Shown piece by piece: positions 25,640 through 37,619 of a DNA stretch of 64,000 nt. Position 1 is the first letter of the stretch; every line of letters starts with the position of its first letter. A program made the position numbers and the translations under genes. This DNA comes from Brachionus manjavacas. Lineage: Eukaryota; Rotifera; Eurotatoria; Ploima; Brachionidae. The stretch spans positions 2,170,001 through 2,234,000 of the forward strand of contig JAHQIY010000003.1 in NCBI GenBank assembly GCA_019054805.1, written 5' to 3'. The notes under the pieces are model-generated. The model searched no databases, was not told the origin of the DNA, and saw only the letters and a program-made list of their open reading frames with translations.

Positions 25640-26934
25640 AAAAAATTAGAATGAAATTGTGATATATTTTGGAAATAACTTTAAAGAAAATTTAAAATTC
25701 AAAAATCATTTCGTTTTTTATTATTAAAAAATCCAAATGCTAATTCATGCATGATTGCAAATATTATTGTTTGTGCATGGTAGAAGTTTATTATTGAGTC
25801 AAGTCAAGTCGAATTTTACGGCAAGTTTTTTAGTAAAATTAATAGATATGTAGATTTAATTGTTTCAATTTATTTTTTCATTAACACGTCAATTTTATCT
25901 AGTCAAATTAATTTTGGTTGCGGTTATTGGCGTCGAAAGCCCTATTTTCCATTGTCAGTAAAAATGCTAACCCCTTAGCTCTTCTTAAAGCTTTTCTAAA
26001 GCATTCATCTTTAAACCGACTTTTCAACTCCCGTTATGCATTTTTTTGAGAAATAATTTTATTTTTGAAATTTTAAATTGTCTAAAATCATAATCATCAA
26101 AAAAACTAATAAATTATTTAAAAATTATTCTAAAATATTTTTATTCAAATTTTTTATCTATAATAACCAAATTCGAATAAAAATTAATTGAATCATTTTA
26201 ATATTAAAAAAAATTGTTGAAAAAAGTCTCAAAATTATTCTTCATCTTTAAAGTCTACTACTATTTTTGGAATGAAGCCAAAAATAGTAGTAGTAATAAG
26301 ACCGCAAAGCGAGATAACTCGCAGGGATGTCCCTCAAAGCGGTCGTCTCAGTTGGTGTTGATCGTTTTTGATTTTAAAGGAGTCTACGGTCCCTCGTCTG
26401 ATAGTCCGTTCCATACATATGCATTACAAAGATAATTTTCTATTTGTTACAAAGTGGCAGTATTTTTTTATTTAGATTTAGTTTAATTTTAAGTTTATCT
26501 TCTAAAGCTTTATCAAAAGTTAAATTAAAAAAAATCTGCATTGTTTTAAATATTCAAGCGTCTGCTTTTTTGGAAACAATGCCAGAATTACATAAATTTA
26601 GACTTAATATTTTTGATTAGTGTTTTAGCTTTTAGTTTTTTAGTTTTTAAATAAAACATTTTAAAAGAAACTAGTCTTGAATTAAAACCTCTGAAGTTAT
26701 AGTCTTCGTTGCGCAACGAAGTCCTATAACATATATCTATATTCATTAGACAAATTTTTTGTAATTAAATTTTTTGATACATAAAATCTAGAAAATTTGA
26801 AATTAAAAAAATAAAAATCTTTGACCCTATCTATATAAATAAATGAAATTAAAGACCTAACGCCAATTCCATTTTGTTCTTAACTTATTTTATTTTGAAA
26901 TTACAGAATATCGGTTGAGTTTTTGAATTTTTGA
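25640..26934. other. Intergenic; possible mariner-like scrap near 26270-26440
   Basis: Mostly AT-rich DNA. Near 26360-26435 a frame reads QLVLIVFDFKGV, reminiscent of the second catalytic block of mariner transposases (xFFDxxGVVHHEF), but the continuation does not match well. A 13-bp inverted repeat (CTACTACTATTTT) lies at 26256-26300. Confidence 0.2.
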
Positions 26935-27150
26935 AAATATTGTGTAATTGCTACCTTACTATTCCTTCTTTTTTTCCTGAAACTTAAACTATGTAAACAT
27001 GTGCCACATGTAACAATCTATTTCAATATATATCTTCTTAACTTTCATTTTTTTACCTTACTTATTAACTTTAATTTTATTTTTTATTTTTTTTTACATT
27101 TATTCTGAAGGAGCCCTAGCTCGGTACAGAAAACTAATAAATAAAAAAAT
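26935..27150 (+). mobile_element. LINE 3' end (5'-truncated copy K)
   Basis: Begins TGTGTAATTGCTACCTTACT, the last codons of ORF2 of copies I and J. It continues through the 3' UTR with ACATGTGCCACATGTAACA, and ends at the family signature CTGAAGGAGCCCTAGCTCGG at 27105-27124 followed by an A/T-rich tail. Confidence 0.8.
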
Positions 27151-27487
27151 AAAAATTCTCATAGTTTAAAATCTTTCCAATAAATGAACTAACATTTTTT
27201 TCTTTTAGGAAATCCTATGAATATGAAATGAAATGTCAAGCCATTTTTTTTAATGCAAGTTTTAATCTCAATATTTTCAATTTTAAATATCTGAATGTCA
27301 ATAAATCTTAACAAATATTATAAGAAATAGGTATTGAAAGCCTTTTATTTTCAAATTTTTAAATATTTGTTCAAAGCTGGAATTTTCAAATCTACTCATG
27401 TTGTTTTATATTTGTCCTATCATTTAGTATTAAAAGAAAAGGTATTTTGATCTTTTTAATATTTTAAAATTTCAAACATATTTTAGC

Positions 27488-28378
27488 ATGTCTCGAAAGC
27501 CTTTGGTATCAATAATGACCGCCAGCAGTAATTCAGGCTCGGCCTGTTTACATGAACTATACACGAAATACTCAAATAATGTTCGCATTCGGGCTGTGTT
27601 TAGGTCGCAAGAAAAATCCAGTATCTTTGCTAAAAATTATCCAGAAATAGAAATTGTTTCAGGATGTGATGCAACTAAGATTGAAACTTTATCAAAGGCC
27701 TTTTATCTATCTGACTATGCATTGATTGTTACGCCTTTGGACCGAGCACGTGGAATGAAAAATGATTCAGATTTAACAATTGCCATGATAAATGCTGCTG
27801 TCCAAAATAAGGTAAAGTACATCATAATTGTTACTTCATTTACGGTTCATTATCCTGAAAAAATGAGTTTATTAGCCTCAAGAGACATTCCATCCGAAAA
27901 TCTTTTACGAAAATTGGGAGAAGAGGTAAAACTTAAATGGACAATTTTGAGACCTGGATTTTTTATGGACAATATTTTACTTGCTGTTCAAAAAAGTGTT
28001 GAAACTGGAGTTTTGAAGCTTCCTGATTATGGAACTTATTACGTGTCAACAAAAGATATAGGAAAGAGTGCAGCAGCATGCTTAGCGTCATCAGACATTT
28101 TACAGCATAACCAAAAATGCTATGAAATTTACGGACCTGAAATTTTAAATGGAGAAAAAATGGCAAAAATTGTTGAGAAAATATCAAACAAACAAATTAA
28201 ATTCCAACCATTATCCAAAGAAGAAATTAAAGCATTTATGACAAAGGAAGCTTTTCAAAGTTTCGAGTATGTAATTGATGAAAATATATCACTGCCCCAT
28301 TCCGATCATGTAAATTTCCTCACCAACGAGTGGACTACTTTTGAAGATTATTTAAAAGAGAATTTAAAGCATGATTAA
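27488..28378 (+). CDS. NmrA-like NAD(P)-binding oxidoreductase-type protein (296 aa, single exon)
   Basis: This is an intact uninterrupted frame from ATG to TAA. The N terminus (VSIMTASSNSGSACL) is placed like the Rossmann dinucleotide-binding loop of NmrA/atypical short-chain dehydrogenases, but with TASSNSGS replacing the usual TGATGxxG. A second Rossmann strand follows (IRAVFRS), then VSGCDATK, YIIIVTSF, and WTILRPGFFMDN, a conserved NmrA-family segment. The usual Tyr-x3-Lys catalytic pair is not evident, as in redox-sensing NmrA proteins. Length 296 aa is normal for the family. It is alone between repeats, intronless and flanked by AT-rich DNA, so horizontal origin or retroposition is possible. 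Substrate is unknown. Confidence 0.85.
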   Translation: MSRKPLVSIMTASSNSGSACLHELYTKYSNNVRIRAVFRSQEKSSIFAKNYPEIEIVSGCDATKIETLSKAFYLSDYALIVTPLDRARGMKNDSDLTIAMINAAVQNKVKYIIIVTSFTVHYPEKMSLLASRDIPSENLLRKLGEEVKLKWTILRPGFFMDNILLAVQKSVETGVLKLPDYGTYYVSTKDIGKSAAACLASSDILQHNQKCYEIYGPEILNGEKMAKIVEKISNKQIKFQPLSKEEIKAFMTKEAFQSFEYVIDENISLPHSDHVNFLTNEWTTFEDYLKENLKHD

Positions 28379-28404
28379 AACTTTAAAATTTAAAAATTTA
28401 TTTT

Positions 28405-28410
28405 AATAAA
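28405..28410 (+). terminator. Poly(A) signal of the NmrA-like gene
   Basis: AATAAA 27 bases after the TAA stop, within AT-rich 3' sequence. Confidence 0.55.
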
Positions 28411-29299
28411 CTTTAATATTAATAATTAATATTTAAACTTTAATTTTTTATAATTTTTATTTAATAAAATTTTTTAAAAAGTTAACAAAAAATTATAATT
28501 TTCTGTTATTTCCGATCGGAACAGATGAAGATATGAATGGGCGAAAACTTCATTAATCGAATAGTCATTTCATACCCAAAGACAATTATCTTGAAAACAA
28601 AGTAACTTTATAATATTTAAAAAGATGTCTTTTATTTATCCTTGCTTGTGTCATCCATTTATTGGCGTGACAGTCATATCAAATATATACTTGCATACAT
28701 GTAACGTTTTTGAAACATTCCGTTAAATCTGTGATAAATTAGTTAAGAGCCATATACAAAATGCATGAAAATCAAATGAATTATTCCTAAAATGTGGTAC
28801 AGTAGAAATCAAAAATTTCAAAAATAATAAATTAGCGATTCTTTATCACATTCTAAAGTTTATAAAATCTAAAAGAAAAATGAGACCGTTGGTTCAAAAT
28901 CACAGCAATTCAGAACACAAAAAACTTTTTAACTATCTTAAACGTACTTAACAATCCGAAATAAAAATGCATATATAACATGTTGTCGAAGACAAACTGA
29001 TCTAGCTGAAAAATTACAAAACAATTTGCAGCATTGACAAGCACAACTGAGCATAAAAATGGGAAATCAAAATAATAATAACCATCCTACCAGTGATCCA
29101 GCCGAAATTGCAGAATTATTAGCATGTAATTTAGAAAATTTTTAATGATAATCTAACATCGGTGAGAAAAAGCTTGTCTATTTTTCCAATTTGAAGCTAT
29201 TGAATATAACTAGAAATGAAATGATGAAAACGCTAACCCAAAAGCAACAGCAGGTTTTGTGCTTGAATCAATTGTTTAAGTATCTCCTTTTCAAAAACT
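28411..29299. other. AT-rich spacer without recognised gene
   Basis: No gene or element end is recognised. 29040-29130 may be 5' sequence of the following degraded LINE. Confidence 0.35.
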
Positions 29300-30560
29300 T
29301 TCTGATAAACACAAAATATTTTACAGCTCAATTAATCATGGCCACTAATCTGGGAAAAATCCAATAAACCTCCGGATAGTCTAGTCTCTTACAGACTTTT
29401 ATCAATCCTCATGTGCTTAGCCAAATAGTTCGAAAAAATTGTAAATCAAAAGACTCAAGATTGGGCGGAAAACTCAAAAATTCTACCAAGTTGTCAGTCT
29501 GGTTTCAGAAAATCTAAAAGCACTCAAAACTATATATTGAGATTTAACTAATCAATAAAAGATGAATTCTACTACAATCAACTAATCAACTAATAGCTAT
29601 TTTCTTCTAACTTGAAAGAGCCTTTGACAAACATCTCACAATGGTATAATTGCATAATTAAAAAAAACAATCTCCATAAAATACTTATCCGACGGATTGA
29701 AAATTCTCTCACAAACCGATCTTTTGGAGTCAGCTACAATGGCCAAATTTCGAAAAATAAGTCTATCAGCTGTGGAGCCATTAACGGAAGTTGCCTATCA
29801 CCTACTATTCTATTCTGTTTTTAAGTGAGATAGCTTACAGTATTCCTCCTAAAAAAGCCTTGTTCGCAGATAAACTCTGTATTTGGGTAAACTCCAAAGC
29901 CAGTGAAAGAGAATTTCAAATAATTCTTCAAAAGGCAAGGATTATAATCAATGAATACTGCACAATATGGAGATTTAAAATTAACGAAACAAAACTAGCT
30001 GCACAAAATTTACTACAGCTGGTATTCGAAAAATTATGAGCAAACAAATTGAATGAAAATAAAAATCGGAAACAAATTCCTCTCTACCCAAATCCAGCAT
30101 CCTTTGTTATTAAATTAGATCCTAAAATCAATTACAAAGAACTTTTGAAAACTTTCAATTCAAAACCTATGTCCTGATCAGCAAATAAACCTAATCAAAA
30201 TATTAAAAGTTTTAAGTGGGGATCTATATGTCACTCATAAGATCATTAGTCGACTACTGTTTTATTATACTTCAATCAGGTACACAGAAGATAAAAATCA
30301 AAATACAAAACTTAAAAATCGGGTATTGACATCAAATATTTTCTACTTAGGACAAGTATCAAAACAATCCACAAAGAGCTAAGTATCGATTTGATCAATC
30401 ACAAAAAAAAAGCTTTTTTCAAAATTTATCAGTAAAAATCAAAACCATGAATTAATAACTCACGAGATCCACCAGTTTCGGCTTCAAAGCTACTCGAGAA
30501 ACAATTTAAATCCGCTTTGATTCAATCCTAAACATATTAAGCTCTTAGCACAAATTTGAT
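29300..30560 (+). mobile_element. LINE RT remnant, copy D (divergent family)
   Basis: Plus-strand pieces include VSLVSENLKALKTIY (RT block with degenerate SGFRKxxxT), KEPLTNISQWYNC, then SISCGAINGSCLSPTILF (the AGVPQGSxLSPxLF block) and KKALFADKLCIW (FADD box altered to FADK). Many stops and frameshifts. It differs from the family A/H/J. Confidence 0.65.
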
Positions 30561-30689
30561 TAAACAATATAAGTACTATATAATAACTATTTTCTAATTG
30601 TACACACATATTAAATACATATTTTAATTATGTTGCAACCATGAGGACTGAAAAGAAAAAAGCGCCATTCCGAAATGCCCTCGAAAACA

Positions 30690-31200
30690 TTTTCCTAAAT
30701 TATTTTTTAAATAAAAAGATGAAATATAAGTATTGAGAAAAGATAAATTCCTAAAGCATGGAAAATCTCAAATATTACTATGATACCTAAGAAACTTATT
30801 CCAACATCCGATCCTTCCAACTACAGGTCTATAAGCATTACAAGCTGTCAAGGAAAGCTACTAGAACGCATTATTAACCTTAGACTATGCTCTTTTTGAG
30901 AGAAAAATAGTTGTTTGATCCAGGAGCAACCTTATCTTTATTTTGACATTTATAAAGTTTTTGATAGAGAGTGCGGCATGACGGTCTAATTTTTAAGATT
31001 ATCAAAATGCATATTCCACACTATCTAGTTCACTGGATAAATTCTTTTCTCAATTCGGGAATATTCAGAGTAAATGTTAATAGTATATCAAGTAATGAAA
31101 ATCCAATTACAGCAGGTGTCGCTCAAGGGTCAGCTATTAGTCTCTTGTTATTCAGCATTTTTATCTATGAGAAAAAGACCAATAATGATTAATGAAAACA
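30690..31200 (+). mobile_element. LINE RT fragment, copy E
   Basis: Reads MENLKYYYDT, LQVYKHYKLSRKA with stops, then RHDGLIFKIIKMHIPHYLVHWI and NPITAGVAQGSAISLLLFSIFIY, i.e. RT domains 3-5 of the A/H/J family. Truncated on both sides; catalytic FADD is lost. Confidence 0.75.
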
Positions 31201-31371
31201 GGAAAAGGAAGCAAATACAAAACAATTGATTAAATTGGAAATAAATTGCAGTTTAAACGAGTAAAAAGTAATGAGAAAAAAATTCTAAGAATAAAGATGG
31301 ATTTATTTTTATCTAGTGTCTAATTTAGTTTATAAATAGAAGAGTATTATTCAAAACAAATTTTTTTTTGG

Positions 31372-31889
31372 TCATCCTCTTTTTTTAGCTTGAGTTTCAA
31401 CAGCTAGTGTTTGAGTTTCTACTACTTTTCTAGGCCTTCCTGGCTTCTTAGGAGCAGGTTCATTTGTTACTTGTAAAGCTGTTGAAGTAGAAGGAACTGT
31501 ATTGTTAATAAGTGCTGGATTTAGAGGTCCTAACGAATTTCTATGTAACGCTCGAGCACATCTTTTTCTTCTTCCTCTCTTGTGATTTTTTTCAATACCC
31601 AGGTCTAAACTTGGAAATTTTTCAACTAAAGAAAGTGAGTATGCAATCTTAATGACATGTTTACAAATTAAGTGTTTTTTCCAATATGGACTACTACATT
31701 GACTAGATTCCCAAGATTCACTGTTGATGGTAATTATTAAATGCGTACCATACCACTTTAAGTATCTATCAAAATCGGTATTTCTTCGGGGTCGTTGTCA
31801 GTATCGTCTGGATCTTGATCGTGATGGCGACGTTATACTGCTGTATTTGAACTGGTTTCTTCTTCCGATTCAATATCGATTGGATTCAT
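31372..31889 (-). pseudogene. SWIM/AT-hook C-terminal part of a MULE-type transposase
   Basis: On the minus strand the start MNPIDIESEEE and acidic stretch are followed, after frame changes, by YLKWYGTHLIITINSESW, then CSSPYWKKHLICKHVIK (a SWIM finger whose first CxC is CxS). A basic region (KRGRRKRCARAL) and an AT-hook core (KKPGRPRKV) follow before TGA at 31374. Stops lie in the N-terminal half. The catalytic core is absent, so this is a fragment or solo tail. Confidence 0.6.
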
Positions 31890-31989
31890 TTTTAAGTATT
31901 AAATTTCTTTATTAGCTTATTATTTATTTATTTATTTCAGAAAATATTTGGATTGATTTTAAATAAAGAAGAAAAAATTGAATAAAACA

Positions 31990-32890
31990 GAAAAATAATG
32001 CAGTTTAGTTGAAAAGACTTTTTACTTAAAAGTGACTTCTATTTGATTTAAATTGTCAAATAGTTCATCGATCAACTCGTTGTTATTTAGAGCCTTAATC
32101 AACTAACGTGAGTGGACATGTTTGATGCGTTCTACAATTTTAGCAATTTTTAAGTTTTGATAAAGTTCTGTGTTTGAACAGCAAAAAGGTGCTTTCTTAA
32201 TGATCTTTAAGGCATGGTAATGTGTTGAATCAAGTTTTTTCAAGTTATATTCCGAGATGGTTTTCCTAAGAGGAGCACTATACTCAATAATTGAACGAAT
32301 CAAGCTATTATAAGTATTAATTTTCGTTTTTACAGGTAGATCATAATTTCCGTAATTTAATGTTCTTAACATATTAAATTTTCGGGTGCATCTTTCTTTT
32401 ATTTCATCTATATGCTTAGAAAACGTGAGATTTGTGTCTAAAGTGATCCCAAGATATCTCTGATTAACTTCTTTTGAGATGAGTTCCCCAAATATTTTTA
32501 AGTCTATTTTTTTATTTATCGAGCCGGACTTTTTAAAAAAAAATGAACGAGCTTTTATGGGCCGAAATTTTGAATCTCCATTTAAGCATCCATTTAAGCA
32601 TCATTCGAGTTCATTTAAATACTTTTGAGTAGAAACACTTAGCCTATTTAGATTTTTGTCTGAATTGAAGTGAAATTAGTCGTATGCGAACGTAAGGGAG
32701 TGTTGAAAGAAATACCTGTCTAATTTATGAGGAACATCATTTATATAAATTAAGAAAATAATTGGAGAAAAGATTGCCTGTTGTGGAACACCTGTTAAGA
32801 TTGGTTTATTCTCCGATTTTTTCCCATTTATAGAAACTCTGAATTTGCGGTCTGTCAAGAAATTTTTGATCCAGTAGCAAATTTTTTAGA
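31990..32890 (-). mobile_element. LINE ORF2 3' half, copy G (another family)
   Basis: Minus-strand frames: MTDRKFRVSINGKKSENKPI with TGVPQQAIFSPIIFLIYIND (RT block 5) and a FADD box altered to FAYD near 32680. Then LNYGNYDLPVKTKINTYNS with IIEYSAPLRKTISEYNLKKL (post-RT region), ending ...DNLNQIEVTFK, stop near 32028. Two frames are broken by stops. The C-terminal region is unlike copies A/H/J. Confidence 0.7.
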
Positions 32891-33099
32891 ATCAACATTC
32901 ATTTTTTATAACTTTTTAATGTCATGTATTTTACGTGATATTAAAATTTTTTTTTATGGTATCAAAAATATAAATGATATCAAAGCGATTTATTTTAATA
33001 TATTTTTATTGATAACTAATTTATTTTAAATGATACCTAAAAAATAAAAATAAAAATAAAAAAAAGGAAATATTTAAGAAATTTATAGAAAAAAAATTT

Positions 33100-33480
33100 A
33101 TGTTCTAGGTTTTTTGTTAGCAGTTGCTTTATTTTTTGTTGGTCTAGCTCTTGGTCTTTTGGTTATTATACGTTTATCAACATTCGTTTCTATTACTTTA
33201 TTTTGATGTTCCAATTGAGTCAATATTTGATTGTCTGCGTTGCTTATAGAGATAGGCTCGGCTTGAATAATCAAAGTATCGATTTTTTCTTGATTGATTG
33301 TTGATTGTCATAATTGAGTCTTGTTCCTCATCGAATTCGATAATTAACGAATCTTCATCTTCATCGTCTTCTACTTCTAAATTGTTCTGTGTTTCAACTG
33401 GTTGAACATGTAAAGCCTTCTTATTCTTAGCCGGCCTTCCCTTTTTACGATTTTCACCAAGTGAGACATCTTTTGCCTTT
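33100..33480 (-). pseudogene. Acidic/AT-hook tail of a MULE-type protein
   Basis: Minus strand: KGRPAKNKKALHVQPVETQ, an acidic stretch (EDDEDEDSLIIEFDEE), a frameshift, then ITKRPRARPTKNKATANKK. Two AT-hook-like GRP/RPR cores and the overall composition match the tail of the protein at 31372-31889, so it is a related transposon remnant. Confidence 0.4.
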
Positions 33481-33481
33481 A

Positions 33482-36400
33482 TTATTTATTTATTTGTATA
33501 TCTGTATCGTGCTAAGGCTCCTTCAGATTAAAAAAAATAAAAATAAAATAAGTTAAAATAGAAGAATATTAAAATTCGATATATTGAAATAGAGAATTAC
33601 AGGAAACTTTTTTTTAAATGTCTGATTTTTCAGGAAAAAAAGAAGAAATAGTAAGGTAGCAATTACACAATGGAGTTGGGTATTCAATATATCTTGCTTC
33701 GAAACCTTCTTTGTATTCCTCCACAAGTCTAACAACCAATGGAATGGAATGACTCAGTCCTGCCCTAACATATCTCTCACTCAACTCAAACATTCGATTC
33801 GAGACAGTTAATAAATTTAGTTTATTAAAGGCCTCGTGATGCATTATGTTGGAGGGAGTATCATATTTTAGTTTAAAGATGGATCTAACTGCTGAATTTT
33901 GAATCACTTGTATGTAATCATTTTTTAATGTTGGTTTCTGTGAATGAATTTAAACAAGGAAAAGAATAATCGAGAATTGATCCTATTAAGAATTTGTATA
34001 GATTTCCTAATGTTTTGGGTTTAAGGCCCCATTTATTATTCGATAGATACTTAATAATATTTAGTATTGAGTTAGAGCGCTCTTTTATCTCATCCAACAT
34101 TAAACTTAATGTAAGTATTGTCTAATGTAATTCCTAAGATCTTAACTTTTTCTTTTAGATTTAAACTGTTTTCATATAATTTTAGATCAAGATTAGTTTT
34201 TTCTCTAACATGACTTTTCAACAGACATTTTCATTTTCCATTTGAAAAGCCATTTTTCAATTTCTTTTAAGTACTTATTAATTAAACTTTCGAGATTTCC
34301 TTTCTTTTTTAAAATAAAAAAGGTAGCTAAGTCAACTGCAAAAAGAAGAGAGTATTGGCTATTAGTCTTATTTATTTTAGGTATGTCATTTATATAAATG
34401 CTGAAAAGAAGCGGACTAATTACTGATCATTGTGGAACCCCTGCTTTAATTAAGTATTGGTCACTCAAATGTCCGTTTACTTTTACTATAAAAGATCTGG
34501 AATCGAGAAATGATCTGATCCAGTAAATAAGATAAGGAGGAAGATTAGTTTTAATTAGCTTATAAATTAGTCCATCATGATAAACTCTATCAAAGGTTTT
34601 AGAAATGTCAAAATATAAACAGCAGACTTTTTTCTTTCTATTAAGAGATTCTACTTCTTTTTGTATAAGATAATAAAGATTATCCGCTGTGCGCTTATGT
34701 TTTCTAAATCCTGATTGCTCATTTATAAGTAGGTTATTTCTTTCAAGGAAATGGTATATTCTTGTATAAATAATATGTTCAAGTAACTTACCAAGGCACC
34801 TTGCCATACTAATAGGACGAAGAGTCATCAGTGGGAGTAGGTTTCTTTGGGATCATAGTTATACAAGCTATTTTCCAGGTTTTAGGGACATAGCCTTGTT
34901 CCAAACTCATGTTAAAAAGATGACTTAATTCAACTAAATATTCGTAAGGGAGATTTTTTAACATTAAGTTGTGGATGCCATCTATACCTGATTCTGACAC
35001 TTCTTTTGACTTTTTTAAAAAGGATGTAATTCCTGAAACAGTAATTTTCTCAATCAGATTATTTAGTACATTAATTTTTAGGAAATATGAGATTGTATCT
35101 GCTTTTTCAGTATCACTCTCTGATATATCTAAATCTAAATGAGGACTAAAAGTTGTTTTTAAGATGTTTCCGAAGATTTTTTCTTTATCTTTATATGTAT
35201 TTAACCATTTTCCATCTTTAATTAACATGGGAATTTGCCTCGAACATTTCTTTGGTCTAAATTTATTTATTTTTCTACCAAATGGTGTGCTCGATAATGG
35301 ATTTTTTCCCATTTTTTTAATTAATTCTTGCCAGTTTTGGTTCCAAAAATCCTTTAATTTTGAACGTAACTGAGATATTAGCTTATTAAATGTCATTAAT
35401 AGAGAAAGACATCTTGTTTTCTTAAAAAGTTTTTGAACTTTCATACGTTCCTTAATTAGTAATACAATGTTCTTCGGTAGACTTGATTTAAAAAATTTCT
35501 GAGATTGAAAAAGAATACTTTTTTGAGCCGCATTCAATATTTGTAAGAGAATTAATGTTTAGGCTTGAGGATCTAAGTAATTCTTGGAAAAATCCCCAAT
35601 ATGCTTTTTTGAAATCAAAATTAGAACTAAGTGACTTAACTGTTATATGATGCTCAATTTATATGTATGCCTGGATAGGAAAATGGTCACTTAACATATC
35701 ATGATCCTGCAAGACTTTGAAGTCCAATATTTTATCTGCTAATGAGGATGGTATCAGAAAAAGATCATGTATTTCAAAATGTTCAGATTTATATATGTTG
35801 GCGTCCTATCATCGGAGAGGTTAAGTTTGCTAAGTATTTTCTCTAGAATTTTACCATTTTCATTTTCACCGAAACAACCTAAGCTTTTAGCTTTCGCATT
35901 TAGATCTCTCCCTAGGATAAATATTCCACACCTTTTAGAAATATCAAGAAAAAGTTCAAAAGGAAGAACTATATATGGATTGTAAAGACTAAATACAAAA
36001 AGTTCTGTGTTTTTTAAGCTTATCTTGATGCTTAGAAGCTCGGCATTAAAGTGATCAAATGAATTTTCTTGTTTAAACTCAATTCCTTCCTTTATTAAGA
36101 TGGGTACTCCTCCACCATAACAATTTCGAACTTTAACTATTGAATTATAATTTTTAAAATTAAAGTAAAAATTTAAATCATTTTGATTTATTTTTATTTC
36201 ATTTTAGAGAACAATGTCTGGGTAATTCTGAGCTAAAAACTTTTCTAAGATAAGGATTCTACTGGTTTAATTACTAGCAATTCCAGTGTTTAATTACTTA
36301 CCAGTTGAAAAATTATTGATTTTTTGTTTTTTTTTTAAATAATTATCTAAGTTTATTTGTTTTCTATGTGAGCCCATAAGTATCAACCTGAAAGACATTG

Positions 36401-36796
36401 TCATCTTCATTATTATTTCCATGTTCTTCTTCTTCTTGATATACTAATTGTTTTTTAGATTCTGCGGTTTGTGTTTCTGATTCTGATTGGCGCTTGATTT
36501 GTACGCTTGTCTTAACGTTATTGAAAGATGGTTTTAGTGACTTATTGGCTTGAGCATATGGTTTTTCTACATTTAATAAGTTAATTTGTTCAAAACTTTT
36601 TTGAAGTTCAGGCGGTAAAACTGGAGTATGCATGCTTTTTGAACTTGGTTCTGAGTACAGTAGAGATTGATTATTTGTTGAACAATTTTCCTGAAAAACT
36701 GGAGTTTTAGGAATATCGAATAAAAAAAATTTGACTCATTTTGGCATTTTTCATCTTCTTCTTCAGGAATAGCAAGATCGCGAATAGCAAAGTGAT
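33482..36796 (-). mobile_element. Non-LTR retrotransposon (Jockey/CR1-like), longest copy H
   Basis: Minus strand, 5' to 3': ORF1 C-terminal part (36633-36364 and upstream), APE-type endonuclease region (about 36300-35560, with stops), linker (35537-34809), RT (34828-34427: PISMARCLGKLLE, QSGFRKHKRTADNL, YFDISKTFDRV, IKAGVPQ), then SPLLFSIYINDIPK and a FADD box read as FAVD near 34350. The C-terminal domain is at 34100-33614. The 3' end carries the family signature and a (TTTA)n tail at 33482-33530. The Asp change and several stops mean it is inactive. ORF1 is truncated at 36796 where an oppositely oriented copy begins. Confidence 0.85.
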
Positions 36797-37500
36797 TAAT
36801 AAGTATCCAAAAGAAGTTGAAATATTGCTTTTCAAATGGAAAATGAAAATTTCTATTGAGAAATCATGTTATATGATCTTTGAGAAAAAAACTAAAGTTA
36901 AAATTAATCTTGACCTTAAAATTAATAATAGTAATTTAAATTAAGAGGAAAAAGTTAAATTTTTAGGAATAACATTAGACTCAAAACTTACTTTTAGCCC
37001 AATGGTGGATGAATTAAAACAGCGTTGTAATTCAAGGCTTAACTTAATAAAATATCTTTCAAATAAAAAATGGGGTCTAAAACCAAAAACACTAGGTAAT
37101 CTTTACAAATCCTTAATAGGATCAATTTTGGATTATTCTTTTCCTTGTTTAAATTCATTCTCAGAAACTAACATCAAAAAAATACAAGTTATTCAAAATT
37201 CAGCAGTTCGATCTATTTTGAAGCTAAAATATGATACCCTCCAATATTATACACCAAGAGGCCTTCAATAAACATAATCTCCTAACAATTTCGAATAGAC
37301 TTTTTGAGTTGAGTGAGAGATATGTCAGGGCAGGATTGAGTCATTCTGTTCCACTGGTCGTCAGACTGGTGGAAGAATATAGAGAAGGTTTCGAATCAAG
37401 ATATATCGAATATCCAACTCCATTGTGTAATTTCTATCTAGCAATTTCCTCTTTTTTTCCTGAACTATCAGATATTTAAACATGTCTTAACTCTAGTTAT
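36797..37500 (+). mobile_element. LINE ORF2 C-terminal fragment, copy I
   Basis: Plus strand from NKYPKEVEILLFKWKMKISIEKS through EEKVKFLGITLDSK to the end of ORF2 (RYIEYPTPLCNFYLAISS...SDI, stop near 37479). One stop at 36943 and one frameshift near 37245. Homologous to copy J; it sits head-to-head with copy H. A T-rich stretch separates it from copy J. Confidence 0.8.
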
Positions 37501-37619
37501 TTAAACATATCGTTCTTAATTTTCTTTTGACTTATTTATCCTTTTTTTAATTTATTTTTTTTTTTTTTTTTTTTTTTCTATTTTACCTTATTTAACTTTA
37601 TTTTATTTCATTTTTTTTT

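Noticed and set aside
26360-26435. Mariner transposase
   Set aside because: Only about 12 residues resemble the FFDxxGV block and the continuation does not; kept only as a remark.
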